The notes: generated by a model not told the origin, from the sequence alone. Positions 50,781 through 60,267 are shown, numbered from the stretch's first letter. The stretch: DNA of 64,000 nucleotides from CAMCYM01 sp964405405 (GCA_964405405.1 CAYONT010000001.1:1-64000); one strand, 5' to 3'. Numbers and translations are program-made.

Positions 50781-51359
50781 TCAGCAGACAGCCCGCTCGA
50801 TGGCGTCAATCCAGGCGTGGATGACCTTGATGTGCACTTCTTGGATGCGGTCCGCAAAGCCATGCCAGGGAACCCTTACCTCATGATCGCAAAGCCTGGC
50901 TAAGGCACCTCCATCCTTGCCGGTGAGCCCGACGACCACCATGCCTTGCGAACGGGCTTGTTGTGCAGCAGCAATGACATTGGCAGATTGGCCACTCGTG
51001 GAGATGGCGAGCAGGACATCGCCTGGCCGGCCGATCGCCTCCACAAAACGAGCAAAAACCTGGTCGTAACCATAGTCATTCCCCACGCAGCTCATGTGCG
51101 ATGGATCGGAGCACGCCAATGCAGGCAAGGCACGTCGATTTTCCCGGTAACGTCCGCTCAGTTCTTCGGCAAAATGCATGGCGTCGCACAAGGAGCCACC
51201 GTTTCCACAAGACAGGACTTTGCCACCGGCTGCGATGCTTTGGATAAATGCCTGACTGGCTTCGTCTACGGAGGTCAGCCAAGATTCATCCGCCATGACT
51301 TGGGACAGCAGTTGTGCCGCTTCGGCAAAATGTTGTCGCAGGGAATCGTTGTTTGTCAT
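50781..51359 (-). CDS. gmhA: Sedoheptulose 7-phosphate isomerase
   Basis: Protein of 192 residues, SIS family. It converts sedoheptulose 7-phosphate to D-glycero-D-manno-heptose 7-phosphate, the first step to ADP-heptose for LPS core. Motifs: VLSCGNGGSLCDAMHFAEELSGRYRENR, LAISTSGQSANVIAAAQ and the C-terminal DRIQEVHIKVIHAWID. The frame is open to 51731 but the MTNNDSLRQHFAEA start at 51359 matches the family length. Fits with the GT9 heptosyltransferase domain in this window; no gmhB/hldE is visible. Confidence 0.94.
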   Translation of the reverse strand: MTNNDSLRQHFAEAAQLLSQVMADESWLTSVDEASQAFIQSIAAGGKVLSCGNGGSLCDAMHFAEELSGRYRENRRALPALACSDPSHMSCVGNDYGYDQVFARFVEAIGRPGDVLLAISTSGQSANVIAAAQQARSQGMVVVGLTGKDGGALARLCDHEVRVPWHGFADRIQEVHIKVIHAWIDAIERAVC

Positions 51360-51402
51360 GGGCCAAAGGTTGGGTGCGTGGGACCAGCGCCCCAAGTCCA
51401 AT

Positions 51403-53421
51403 TCACGGCTGGTAGGTGGGACTTTGTGTCTGCACCTTGGGCTTGAAAGCGGCCAATCCTTCTTCCAAGAAGTCGATGAACTTCTGGGGATTGGGGTCAT
51501 AGCCCGCTTCGCCTCCAATCTGCTTGCCCTCGTGGTCCACCATGACGTAGAAAGGCTGGCTGTTGGTGTGGAATTGTTGGGCCTGGAAGTAGGACCACTT
51601 GTTTCCAATGGTTTTGATTTTGAACTTCTTGCCGCCGTACTCTCCCTCACCTTGCTCGGCTTCAGGGAGTTGGGTTCGCTCGTCGACGTAGAGGGAGACC
51701 AAGATGACCCGGTCCCTGAGGATAGAGGCAACGGCTGTATTGGGCCAAACCTGTTCCTCCATTTTCCGGCAGTTCACACAAGCCCATCCTGTGAAGTCGA
51801 TGAGCAAAGGCTTGCCTTCTGCACGGGCTGCGGCCAATGCCTCGTCATAATCCATGTAGTGGGGCTCGACATGGCCGCCCGCTGCACCGTCACCGTGACC
51901 TCCACCGGATTGATGGCGTTCTGAGTAGGTTGCAGGCGGGGGGAACCCGCTGATCAAATTCACGGGCGCTCCCCAGAGTCCCGGGACCAAATAGATGCCG
52001 AACATCAAGAACAAAAGGCCCGTGGAAAACCGAAACACCCCCATGCGCTCGAACTTGGAATCATGCGGAAACACCAGCCAACCAAACAGGTAAAAAGCGA
52101 TACACAGGGCCACAGCCACCCAAATCGCGATGAACAATTCCCGCTGCAGCAAGCCCAGCTGCAGCACGAGATCGGCGTTTGAGAGAAATTTGAAAGCAAA
52201 GCCAATTTCGAGCAAACCCAAGACCACCTTCACGCTGTTGAGCCACCCACCCGATTGGGGCAGGGAGTTGAGCCAACCCGGAAAGGCACTGAACAACATG
52301 AAGGGCAATGCCAAGGCAAGTGAAAACCCAAACATGATGGTCACCGGCGCCTCAAAAGATCCTGTGGCAGCCCCTGCCAAGGCACTTCCTACCAAGGGGC
52401 CCGTGCAAGAAAAGGATACAATGGCCAGGGTCGCAGCCATGAAAAAGATGCCCAGCAGTCCCCCCCGGTCGGCCCCCCGATCTGCTGCATTGACCCATTT
52501 GGAAGGCAGTTGGATTTCGAATGCACCCAAAAAACTGGCGCCAAATACCAGCAGCAACAAAAAAAGGAACAAGTTGAAATAAGGATCAGTGGAAATCACA
52601 TTGAGAATGTCCACCCCGAACAAGACCGTGAGCAACAGACCCAATCCGGTGTAAATGACGATGATGAAAAGGCCATAAAAAATGGCGTTTTGGATTCCCG
52701 CCGACCGGGTCTTCGATTGCTTCGTGAAGAAGCTGACCGTCATCGGAATCATCGGAAACACGCAAGGGGTGAGCAGCGCTGCAAAGCCGAGCGCCATTCC
52801 CAACAAAAAGATGGCCCATAGACCACCCTCGGTGGGGTCTTCCGGGGTGTTTTCTTGCGGTGCGACCACCGGCTCCTCCTTCGTTGGGGCCGGAACTTCG
52901 GGGCAATAGGAAGCGGGTGCACTGCCCGATGTGGGCGCGATGGCCACTGCGAAGGGCACATCTTCCGGGGGCAGACAACGTTCCGCGTCACAAACCATGA
53001 AGGATAGAAAACCCCGGATGGAATCGCCCGCAGTGGCTTGGGTCAGGTCGAGGGTTTGGACGAAGTAGGCCTCCGTTTCGAAGTAGTTGAGGTTCATTTG
53101 GAAGTTCGGGTCGAACTCCGTGATGGGAGGACACTCCTTGACCCCTTGGATGGCCACTGCACCAGCGGGTAGGTCGATCTGGAAGAACGTGGGGAGGGGT
53201 CCCTCATCGCTGGGGAGGAACTGGCTGTATACGTGCCAGTGGGGTTCGATGGTCGCCTTGAAAACCAGGTCGGTTTTTCCGGGCGTGGCGGAAGGGGCCA
53301 GTTGCACGTCCCACTGGACGGGGTCGAAGATTTGGCCTACAACCGCTGCAGTGCCCAGCCCCCAGGCCCAAGCCATCAGGACGAGCCGCCCTGCGTGACG
53401 CAAAATCAGTTGGTGTTTCAT
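51403..53421 (-). CDS. dsbD: Thiol:disulfide interchange protein DsbD
   Basis: Protein of 672 residues with three modules: signal peptide and N-terminal Ig-like domain with CDAERC (cysteine pair), eight membrane spans with the cysteines in TPCVFPMIPMTVSFF and FSCTGPLVG, and a C-terminal thioredoxin domain with WACVNC (near 548). It passes electrons from cytoplasmic thioredoxin to periplasmic disulfide isomerases and cytochrome maturation. All six catalytic cysteines are present, so it looks functional. A TATCTTCG box ends seven bases before the ATG. It leads the run dsbD-gmhA-yifB-gamma-CA. Confidence 0.94.
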   Translation of the reverse strand: MKHQLILRHAGRLVLMAWAWGLGTAAVVGQIFDPVQWDVQLAPSATPGKTDLVFKATIEPHWHVYSQFLPSDEGPLPTFFQIDLPAGAVAIQGVKECPPITEFDPNFQMNLNYFETEAYFVQTLDLTQATAGDSIRGFLSFMVCDAERCLPPEDVPFAVAIAPTSGSAPASYCPEVPAPTKEEPVVAPQENTPEDPTEGGLWAIFLLGMALGFAALLTPCVFPMIPMTVSFFTKQSKTRSAGIQNAIFYGLFIIVIYTGLGLLLTVLFGVDILNVISTDPYFNLFLFLLLLVFGASFLGAFEIQLPSKWVNAADRGADRGGLLGIFFMAATLAIVSFSCTGPLVGSALAGAATGSFEAPVTIMFGFSLALALPFMLFSAFPGWLNSLPQSGGWLNSVKVVLGLLEIGFAFKFLSNADLVLQLGLLQRELFIAIWVAVALCIAFYLFGWLVFPHDSKFERMGVFRFSTGLLFLMFGIYLVPGLWGAPVNLISGFPPPATYSERHQSGGGHGDGAAGGHVEPHYMDYDEALAAARAEGKPLLIDFTGWACVNCRKMEEQVWPNTAVASILRDRVILVSLYVDERTQLPEAEQGEGEYGGKKFKIKTIGNKWSYFQAQQFHTNSQPFYVMVDHEGKQIGGEAGYDPNPQKFIDFLEEGLAAFKPKVQTQSPTYQP

Positions 53422-53428
53422 GTCCGCG

Positions 53429-53436
53429 CGAAGATA
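53429..53436 (-). promoter_or_regulatory. Leaderless-type -7 box for dsbD
   Basis: The minus strand reads TATCTTCG then CGCGGAC and the ATG at 53421. Box-to-start spacing is seven bases. Confidence 0.4.
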
Positions 53437-53478
53437 GCGCGCCCTGCGGGACGTTGCAGCCGAATCCCCGGGGCGGAA

Positions 53479-54480
53479 TTACTGAAAAAGCACAAGAAAC
53501 GCCAAGAGATCGGCGATGTCGGTGGAGCCGTCCCCGTCGATGTCGGCCACGCAGTTGCCTGTGCAACCGAAGTTTGCCGTGAAAATCAGGAGGTCCTGGA
53601 CGTCGACCTGGCCATCGCCATCGAAGTCCCCCGTCGAACCTGGGGCGACGGTCAGGACCGAGGTGAAGGATCCCGAGCGCAGGAGGACGTACGAATTGAG
53701 GGCCGTGTCCGAACCGTCGGCGATGGCGAGCCGAATGTGGTAGGTGGCTCCGACTTGCAGGCCAGCGACGGAGGCTGTCAGCGGCACGGTGTACCCACCG
53801 ACGGAAGCAGAGAATTCGGGGCTGGGGAACGTGACCGGAACGAAGTAGTCGCTGTTGAGCTGGGCATTCACGCTGCTGATCGTGATGGGCAGCGCGGGAT
53901 TGGAGCCAGGCACCACGGCGATGTTCTGGGCGCCGTTCGCGTAGGGACCGGAAATGCCAGGACCGCTGATGAAAAACGCGAATACATCGTTGAAGGAGGT
54001 GTTGACCCAGTTCGGGTACTCTTCGCTGGCGAACACGAATTCAAAGGCCAAACTGTCCCCCAAAGGAATGAAGTCAAAAGCGAGCGAGGCCGCATCGTAT
54101 ACCCCCGAGATGTAGAAACCCTGTCCGATGAGGTCTGGAACCGACTGGGCCACGGCGAGCAGGTCGTCGTCGGTGGAGATGGCGGTGTAGGGGAGGTAGG
54201 TGCTCGAGCCGTTCGGGAGGAGGTCCGTGACCTGGCCGGAGCCGAGGAGGATGCCGTCCTCGAAACCCAGGGCCGTGCCGGAGGTGAAGGCGCCACACTG
54301 CGCACCCGGACCGGTTCCGGTCACTTCGCCGAGCAGGATGCCGTTTCCCAAGAGGAACTGTTGGACCAAGGTGGGGCCGGAGAGCGTGGTGTCGATGGAC
54401 AGGGTTTGGCCTACAACCTGCGACCCACTCAGCAGGCTCAGGCCCGCAAGGATCCAAAGGGGACGGAAATCGAGCGACAT
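53479..54480 (-). CDS. Choice-of-anchor L protein with dockerin-like C-terminus
   Basis: Protein of 333 residues from ATG 54480; an upstream TTG (54495) is less likely. Signal peptide ends at VVGQ. The body is a choice-of-anchor L domain (FGFEDGILLGSG-like LGFEDGILLGSGQV, FVFASEEYPNWVN, FNDVFAFFISGPG). The last 50 residues hold two EF-hand-like calcium loops, GDFDGDGQVDVQDLL and ADIDGDGSTDIADLL, similar to a type I dockerin repeat pair. In Flavobacteriales such tails stand where other proteins carry a T9SS sorting domain, so they may serve surface attachment. Function unknown. Confidence 0.8.
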   Translation of the reverse strand: MSLDFRPLWILAGLSLLSGSQVVGQTLSIDTTLSGPTLVQQFLLGNGILLGEVTGTGPGAQCGAFTSGTALGFEDGILLGSGQVTDLLPNGSSTYLPYTAISTDDDLLAVAQSVPDLIGQGFYISGVYDAASLAFDFIPLGDSLAFEFVFASEEYPNWVNTSFNDVFAFFISGPGISGPYANGAQNIAVVPGSNPALPITISSVNAQLNSDYFVPVTFPSPEFSASVGGYTVPLTASVAGLQVGATYHIRLAIADGSDTALNSYVLLRSGSFTSVLTVAPGSTGDFDGDGQVDVQDLLIFTANFGCTGNCVADIDGDGSTDIADLLAFLVLFQ

Positions 54481-54516
54481 GGGGGAGAGACGCAAGGGAG
54501 GTGAAAGGGTTGCATG

Positions 54517-55194
54517 TTAGCCCGGAATCTCCTCGCCGAAGCGCAGGCCCAGCCGCCGCCTGAGCCACCACGTAGCCGCGTAAACGAAGGGGGTGTCGAC
54601 CAGGGCGAAGAGGACTTTGAAAAGGAATCCGTTCCAGAAAAGCGCAGGGAATAGGTTCCAGGGGATTTCACCGGCCCAGCAAAGCACGGTCAGCACAGCC
54701 AGGGTGTCCACGAACTGGCTCGGAATGGTGCTCAGGTTGTTGCGCAGCCAAAGGTGCTTGCCGCGGGTCAAGGTTTTCCAAAAGTGAAAGATGCGGACGT
54801 CTAGGTACTGCGCAAGGAGGTACGCGAACATGCTGGCGCCCACGGCGAGGATGGTTTGGCCGAAGACGTGGTTGAAATCGTTGTCGTTGACCGGGGACCA
54901 GGGTGCCGCAGGGGCCCACTGGGCGAGGCTGATGATGAGCAGGGTGAACCCCGAAGCGAGGAGGCCTGCTGTGACCACCAGGTTCGCACGCTTTCGTCCA
55001 TAGATCTCGCTGAGTACGTCCGTAACGAGGAAGGTCAGCGGGTAAGGGAGCAGGCCCACACTCTGGGCGAAACTCAGCCCCAGCACGTCTATATCCAACA
55101 GGAAGAACTTGCGGAAAATGAGGTTGCAGGAGACCAAACTCGCCACAAAAAGGGAACCGAGCAACAGGTACGGGCGGAGGGCGTGTGGGGGCAT
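54517..55194 (-). CDS. Queuosine precursor transporter, YhhQ family
   Basis: Protein of 225 residues with about six membrane spans; motifs PYPLTFLVTDVLSEIYGRKRA and YLDVRIFHFWKTLTRGKHLWLRNNLSTIPSQFVDTL are YhhQ/DUF165 signatures. YhhQ imports preQ0/preQ1 for queuosine modification of tRNA. The window has no other queuosine gene. It starts nine bases after tilS and ends 36 bases before the choice-of-anchor L start, so it is likely the last gene of the lpd-pabB-tilS-yhhQ transcript. Confidence 0.9.
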   Translation of the reverse strand: MPPHALRPYLLLGSLFVASLVSCNLIFRKFFLLDIDVLGLSFAQSVGLLPYPLTFLVTDVLSEIYGRKRANLVVTAGLLASGFTLLIISLAQWAPAAPWSPVNDNDFNHVFGQTILAVGASMFAYLLAQYLDVRIFHFWKTLTRGKHLWLRNNLSTIPSQFVDTLAVLTVLCWAGEIPWNLFPALFWNGFLFKVLFALVDTPFVYAATWWLRRRLGLRFGEEIPG

Positions 55195-55203
55195 GGGAGG
55201 GGG

Positions 55204-56544
55204 TCAAATGGTGGGAATCCAAGTCAGCCTCAAGATGTTCTGGGTCTTCGGTGAGAGCGCGCCGCATTGGGCTGTCCGGACGCCGATGAGCCAGAGGATG
55301 TCTCCTTGGGCATCCACGAGGACATGGGCGTCTGCCCGGCTGTGCCGGGGCCAATGGTGCTGGTTGAGGAGGTCGCTGATGCGCTGGCGGCCCGACATTC
55401 CGAAGGGTTGCATGCGGTCGCCGGGCTGCCAGGGCCTGACGTGAAGGGGTTGTGATACGGCATCGAGGTCCAACAGGCAGACCTCGGGTGGGGTGGCTCG
55501 GAGGACGTGCGGTTCCGGTGGTGGGCCTGCGGGCAAGAAGTGCCAGTGGAGCAGCGGGGGAGGGATGGCGCTTTCTGCGGGCGGTGGGTGGGGCACGGCC
55601 ACCAGGTGGGTGCGCTCCCGCCAAAGGGTGGCCTGCGGCGTCCGCAATGATCCGCCCGCCGGACCCAATGCCCAGCGCATGACCTCATTCCCCGCTTTGC
55701 GCCGAGCGCCCCATGCGCGGCTCCAACGCTCGATTTGGGTCTGCCCACTGGGGTCCGTCCCCATGTCCGGAAGCGCCATCACCTCCGGAGGCCCTTGGGT
55801 TCCCCTGGGTCCGGCCGCAATGGACTCCCCATCCGTTGCGCGATCCTGCACGCCGCGGACCATGCGCTTCCCCGTTCCCGGCCGCAGGGATTCGACCAAT
55901 GGAATCAACTCATGCCGAATCCGGTTGCGCAAGTACCGGGGGCTGTCGTTGGATGCATCGTGTCGGAAGGGAACATGAAAATGCTGCGCATGTTCGTTCA
56001 ATTCCTCGGGGGTACAGCGCAGCAAGGGGCGCAGGATGTTCCCGCGCCGGGCTGGTATTCCCGTCATTGCGGAGGACTCACCGGACCGGATCCACTGCAA
56101 CCACAACGTTTCCAACTGGTCCCCGGCGTGGTGCGCTGTCAAGATCCAAACCTGTTGTTTCCCGGTAGCCTCCGATTGGACCGCGGCTGTTGCGGCAAGC
56201 TCGGCCCACCACGTGTAACGCAAGGTGCGCGCTGCAGCCTGGAGGCCTGCGCCTTGACGCGCCGCTTCCATGCGCGCATCGAATCGCTGTTCCACAAACG
56301 CCACGCCTCGTTCTGCCGCAAACCCTTTAACCAAGGCTGCGTCTGCCTCGGAGTCTTCCCCCCGAAGACCGTAGTTTGCATGGGCGAGAACCACCTTCGA
56401 CCGCCAATGGGACCGGATAATCAAATCCGCCAACACCATGCTGTCCCGTCCCCCGCTCACCCCCACCACCAAGCAGTCTCCTTCGGCAACCCCCCAACCC
56501 GCCAACTGCGCCTCCAGCCGTGACAACAGCCCCCCCTCAGCCAC
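55204..56544 (-). CDS. tilS: tRNA(Ile)-lysidine synthase
   Basis: Protein of 446 residues from a GTG at 56544, whose start region overlaps the pabB stop by eight bases; upstream in-frame ATGs lie inside pabB. The N-terminal PP-loop is SGGRDS (30-35). TilS adds lysine to C34 of tRNA-Ile2, so it reads AUA instead of AUG, an essential step. The C-terminal substrate-binding domain is present (RPWQPGDRMQPFGMSGRQRISDLL). The central linker contains several Pro-rich low-complexity stretches. Confidence 0.88.
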   Translation of the reverse strand: MAEGGLLSRLEAQLAGWGVAEGDCLVVGVSGGRDSMVLADLIIRSHWRSKVVLAHANYGLRGEDSEADAALVKGFAAERGVAFVEQRFDARMEAARQGAGLQAAARTLRYTWWAELAATAAVQSEATGKQQVWILTAHHAGDQLETLWLQWIRSGESSAMTGIPARRGNILRPLLRCTPEELNEHAQHFHVPFRHDASNDSPRYLRNRIRHELIPLVESLRPGTGKRMVRGVQDRATDGESIAAGPRGTQGPPEVMALPDMGTDPSGQTQIERWSRAWGARRKAGNEVMRWALGPAGGSLRTPQATLWRERTHLVAVPHPPPAESAIPPPLLHWHFLPAGPPPEPHVLRATPPEVCLLDLDAVSQPLHVRPWQPGDRMQPFGMSGRQRISDLLNQHHWPRHSRADAHVLVDAQGDILWLIGVRTAQCGALSPKTQNILRLTWIPTI

Positions 56545-57856
56545 GTCCCTCCAAGGTTTCCAACAACGCCCGCACCTTGGTCGAACATTCCGCCCATTCT
56601 TCATCCGGATCGCTGAGGGCCGTGATGGCCCCACCCACCTGGACCGAGACCCGACCCTTGCCCGCGTGGTACAAGATGCTCCGGATCATGACATTCAAAT
56701 CGAAATCGCCCCCGGGCGCGAAATACCCCATCGTTCCCGAGTACAACCCGCGGCGGTTCGCCTCCAGTGCGTCGATCAGTTGCATCGCCCGGATCTTCGG
56801 TGCGCCCGTCATCGAACCCATCGGGAACGTCGCCCGCAAGATGTCCGCCAGCCCCCGTTCAGGATCCAACGTACATTCCACCGTGGACACCATCTGGTGC
56901 ACCGTCCGGAAAGTGTGGATGCCACAGAGTTCAGGTACCCTGACACTGCCCATGGCCGCGACCCGGCTCAAATCATTGCGGACCAGGTCCGTGATCATCA
57001 CGTTTTCCGCACGTTCCTTCACACTGCAGGCCAAACCATCCGCCAACATCCGATCTTCTTCCGGGTCCTCGCTGCGCCGCACCGTTCCTTTGATGGGCTG
57101 CGACCGCAGCAGGCTTCCCGTCCGTTGTAGAAACCGTTCCGGCGATCCACTCAAAGCAAAACAGTCCCCCATCCGCACAAATCCGCCCATCGGGGCCCGG
57201 GTCTTGTCTTGGAGGCGCACATAGGCTTCCCAGGGATCGGGCAGGGTTCCGGCTGCGGACCATTCGGCGCACAGGTTGAGCTCATAGACATCGCCCTGCT
57301 GAATGTGTTTCTTGACACGGGCCACCCTTTGTCGGTACTTGGAGGCATCCCATCGGGGCTTCAAAGCGATTCCGGGGGCTGCGGGGGGCTCCCAGCCCTC
57401 AGGGCGCGCCTGCGCCCCCTCGATGGCGGCACACAGGCCACCGCACTCCGGCTCCACAGCCCCGGCCAGTACCTCGACCTTCCCCCCGGTGGCGGCCCCC
57501 CAGCGGAGTAGAATCCGTGGCGCGAACAACGAGACCACCGGAAACCCCAGCGCATCGGGCCGCGCACTCTCCAACTGCTCGACTGCGTTCTTCAGGTCAT
57601 ACCCCAGCCAACCGAACACCCAGCGGTCCCGCACAAAACCCGCCACCCGCTCCGGCAAATCCGCCGTCACCTCTGTTTCGCTCCAAACCTCCTGTGCGCC
57701 GAAAGCCAGCAGGCAGGTGCCCTCTGGCCGCTCGTCAAAAAGCAAGTGCACGTAGGGCACCGCCTGGACCCACGCCCCCAGGTCCGGAAGGGGACGCCGG
57801 CTGCGCTCGCTTCGGAAAGCCGGTGCGAAGAAGGACGGAATCGGCGCCGTTTCCAT
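56537..57856 (-). CDS. pabB: Aminodeoxychorismate synthase component I
   Basis: Protein of 439 residues of the chorismate-binding (anthranilate synthase component I-like) family. C-terminal motifs: KGTVRRSEDPEEDRML, MITDLVRNDLSRVA, TFPMGSMTGAPKIRAMQLID and GLYSGTMGYFAPGGD. PabB converts chorismate to aminodeoxychorismate for folate, with a PabA amidotransferase not seen here. Length and the shortened N-terminal domain favour PabB over TrpE, but family members are hard to separate. It begins seven bases after lpd and overlaps tilS. Confidence 0.88.
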   Translation of the reverse strand: METAPIPSFFAPAFRSERSRRPLPDLGAWVQAVPYVHLLFDERPEGTCLLAFGAQEVWSETEVTADLPERVAGFVRDRWVFGWLGYDLKNAVEQLESARPDALGFPVVSLFAPRILLRWGAATGGKVEVLAGAVEPECGGLCAAIEGAQARPEGWEPPAAPGIALKPRWDASKYRQRVARVKKHIQQGDVYELNLCAEWSAAGTLPDPWEAYVRLQDKTRAPMGGFVRMGDCFALSGSPERFLQRTGSLLRSQPIKGTVRRSEDPEEDRMLADGLACSVKERAENVMITDLVRNDLSRVAAMGSVRVPELCGIHTFRTVHQMVSTVECTLDPERGLADILRATFPMGSMTGAPKIRAMQLIDALEANRRGLYSGTMGYFAPGGDFDLNVMIRSILYHAGKGRVSVQVGGAITALSDPDEEWAECSTKVRALLETLEGRG

Positions 57857-57863
57857 CCGGGGC

Positions 57864-59267
57864 TCAGATGTGCAAAGCGCGGTCGGCCGTGGCCGCCAGG
57901 GCCGCCTCCTTCAGAGCCTCGGTGAACGTCGGGTGCGCATGGGACATCCTGGAGATGTCCTCGGCCGTGGCCCGGAACTCCATCGCGACCACCGCCTCCG
58001 CGACCATGTCGGCGGCCCGCGGCCCACAAATGTGCACCCCCAGGATCTCGTCCGTCTCCGCGTGCGCCAGCACCTTCACCAAGCCGTCCGTGTCCATCGA
58101 AGCCCGGGCCCGGCCACTCGCCTTGAACGGGAACGAACCCGACTTGAACGGCACCTGGTCCGCCCGCAGTTGCTCCTCCGTTGCCCCCACTGCCGCCACC
58201 TCAGGCCAAGTGTATACCACATTGGGGATGAGGTTGTAGTCGATGTGCGGGTGTTGACCTGCAATGGTTTCAGCGGCAAATACGCCCTCTTCCTCGGCCT
58301 TGTGGGCCAGCATGGCCCCCCGGACCACATCGCCGATGGCGTAAATGTGGGGCACGGAGGTGCGAAGGTGCGCGTCGACCGGGATGCGTCCGCGCTCATC
58401 CGTGGACAAGCCCGCAGCCTCGAGACGAAGTCCATCCGTGAAAGGCTTGCGTCCGACCGCCACGAGGCAGTAGTCCGCTTTCCAAGATACGGGCTTGCCC
58501 GCCTTGTCGAGCGCTTCAATCAGGGCGTGGTCTCCGGCATTCTGGGCTCCTTGAACCCGGTGTTGCAGGTGGAATTGCACGCCGAGTTTCTTCATGGAGC
58601 GCATGAGTTCTTTGCCCAAGGTCCGGTCCATCGTGGGCAGGATGGTGTCTTGGTATTCCACCACATGGACCTCTGTGCCGAGTCGGGCATATACGCTGCC
58701 GAGTTCCAAGCCGATGACCCCGCCGCCGATGACCACCATCGAGGCGGGCAAGGCGGGCAACTTCAGCGCCTCTGTAGAGGTGATGATGCGGTCCTTGTCT
58801 GGGGTGATTCCCGGCAAACTCGCTGGCTTGGAGCCTGTGGCGATGACGATGTGGGTGGCCTGGATGGAAGTGGATGTTCCCTCAGCATCCGTCACCGCCA
58901 CGGTGTGGGCGTCGACGAAGGACCCGGTTCCCCGCAGCACCGTGATGCCGTTCTTCTTCATCAGGAAGTCGATGCCGCCCACGGTGGCTTCCACCACACC
59001 TGCCTTGCGCGCAATCATCTGCGGGAAGTCCAGGCCCAACGAACCCACCTCGATGCCGTGCTCCTGGAATTGGTGGGCCGCTTGGTGGTAGTGTTCTGAA
59101 CTGTCGAGCAGGGCCTTGGAGGGGATGCAGCCCACGTTCAGGCAGGTGCCGCCCAGGGTGGGGTACTTCTCGATCAAGGCCGTGCGTTTTCCCAGCTGGG
59201 CTGCACGAATCGCGGCAACGTACCCTCCGGGCCCACTGCCGATGATGGCGACATCAAAGGAATCCAT
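57864..59267 (-). CDS. lpd: Dihydrolipoyl dehydrogenase
   Basis: Protein of 467 residues. N-terminal FAD motif IIGSGPGGYVAAIRAAQLG, redox-active GGTCLNVGCIPSKALL (Cys42, Cys47), NAD-binding GGGVIGLELGSVYARLG and C-terminal His-Glu in HAHPTFTEALKEAA. It reoxidises lipoamide in pyruvate and 2-oxoglutarate dehydrogenase complexes and glycine cleavage; no partner E1/E2 is in the window. A TAACTTCG box ends four bases before the ATG. Confidence 0.96.
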   Translation of the reverse strand: MDSFDVAIIGSGPGGYVAAIRAAQLGKRTALIEKYPTLGGTCLNVGCIPSKALLDSSEHYHQAAHQFQEHGIEVGSLGLDFPQMIARKAGVVEATVGGIDFLMKKNGITVLRGTGSFVDAHTVAVTDAEGTSTSIQATHIVIATGSKPASLPGITPDKDRIITSTEALKLPALPASMVVIGGGVIGLELGSVYARLGTEVHVVEYQDTILPTMDRTLGKELMRSMKKLGVQFHLQHRVQGAQNAGDHALIEALDKAGKPVSWKADYCLVAVGRKPFTDGLRLEAAGLSTDERGRIPVDAHLRTSVPHIYAIGDVVRGAMLAHKAEEEGVFAAETIAGQHPHIDYNLIPNVVYTWPEVAAVGATEEQLRADQVPFKSGSFPFKASGRARASMDTDGLVKVLAHAETDEILGVHICGPRAADMVAEAVVAMEFRATAEDISRMSHAHPTFTEALKEAALAATADRALHI

Positions 59268-59271
59268 GGCA

Positions 59272-59279
59272 CGAAGTTA
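59272..59279 (-). promoter_or_regulatory. Leaderless-type -7 box for lpd
   Basis: The minus strand reads TAACTTCG then TGCC and the ATG at 59267. Spacing of four bases matches polA and purD. Confidence 0.45.
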
Positions 59280-59317
59280 CGGCGGAGATGCATTGCCCGG
59301 GCGGCCGGAAAGGGGCA

Positions 59318-60154
59318 TCACTGCGGTGTGAGCGTGTGCGTCTCGAGGTCGAGCAAAAACGTTTGGTTGCCCCGGACCACCGTGGCCAGCGGGTCACAAC
59401 TTCCATCGCCGTAATCAATGTCCACATCGGGGCCGGGCCGTTCGATGTGGACCGTTCCCGACACGGGGAAACCACAGACCTGGTCATGGACTACCGCCGT
59501 GAAGGTGCGGGTGCGCGCGTTTCCGCCCGGGCCGGCCACCGTGGCCGAACCATCTCGCTGGATGACATTGTCCCCGCATGCAGGGGTGTCAAATCCCGCC
59601 AGCCACACCGAGCTGCCGGAGGTGCTGCGGGTGAAGGTTTGGCCATTGCGCACCACCGTGAGGTTGGTGACGAACGTGGAGGTGGGATGGCCGTCGGCAT
59701 CCGTCCCGGTGGAGGTCCGAACCTTCGTCCCGGTCAGCAAGCGGTTGCCAATGCCGAAGTTCGTGAAGGTGAGGGTCCGGGTGGCGCCTACCGTCTCGAG
59801 GAGGTTGCCACTGTCCACGATGGTTAGGACACCCGAACGGTTGACGCCATTGGGCCCGGTGCAGCCATCTCCGAAGTCCACGACCATGGTGCGCGGATAC
59901 ACATCGGCTCCGGAGTCCGTGATCTCGGCACAGGTCCCGAGCCATTCGAGGTTTCCGGCACAAGGGCCGCTGCCGCCGCCGGGCAGGGCGAAGGGCATGG
60001 CCGCTTCTGCCGCTTCATCCAGTGCCCGATCGGAAACTTCGGTCAGGGATTCTTCGGACGCGGCTTCTTCGCTGACGCTGTTTTCACGGCGGTCACATCC
60101 GGCGAGCAGCAAACCCAGTGCCGCAGCGCCCCAGAGGAATGAGGAAGTTGTCAT
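59318..60154 (-). CDS. Lipoprotein of unknown function with paired Gly/Asp motifs
   Basis: Protein of 278 residues from ATG 60154, with lipobox Cys20 (LLLAGC). A Ser/Glu/Ala-rich linker (to about 60) leads into a beta-rich body. Two related blocks stand out: VVDFGDGCTGPNGVNRSG near 95 and DIDYGDGSCDPLATVVRGN near the C-terminus, each D(F/Y)GDG followed by a cysteine and a strand, suggesting an internal duplication. I do not recognise the family. The gene lies before lpd in the same direction but lpd has its own promoter. It diverges from the MMPL gene. Confidence 0.6.
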   Translation of the reverse strand: MTTSSFLWGAAALGLLLAGCDRRENSVSEEAASEESLTEVSDRALDEAAEAAMPFALPGGGSGPCAGNLEWLGTCAEITDSGADVYPRTMVVDFGDGCTGPNGVNRSGVLTIVDSGNLLETVGATRTLTFTNFGIGNRLLTGTKVRTSTGTDADGHPTSTFVTNLTVVRNGQTFTRSTSGSSVWLAGFDTPACGDNVIQRDGSATVAGPGGNARTRTFTAVVHDQVCGFPVSGTVHIERPGPDVDIDYGDGSCDPLATVVRGNQTFLLDLETHTLTPQ

Positions 60155-60267
60155 GCTGTGTAGACGTTCATTTGTCGGTGAAGTTGAATGCCAGGCCCCC
60201 ATTTAACATCTGTTTGGGATCCGTTGCAACGGTGGCAGTGGGTGGACAAAAGTTCAGCGGGGCGTGC

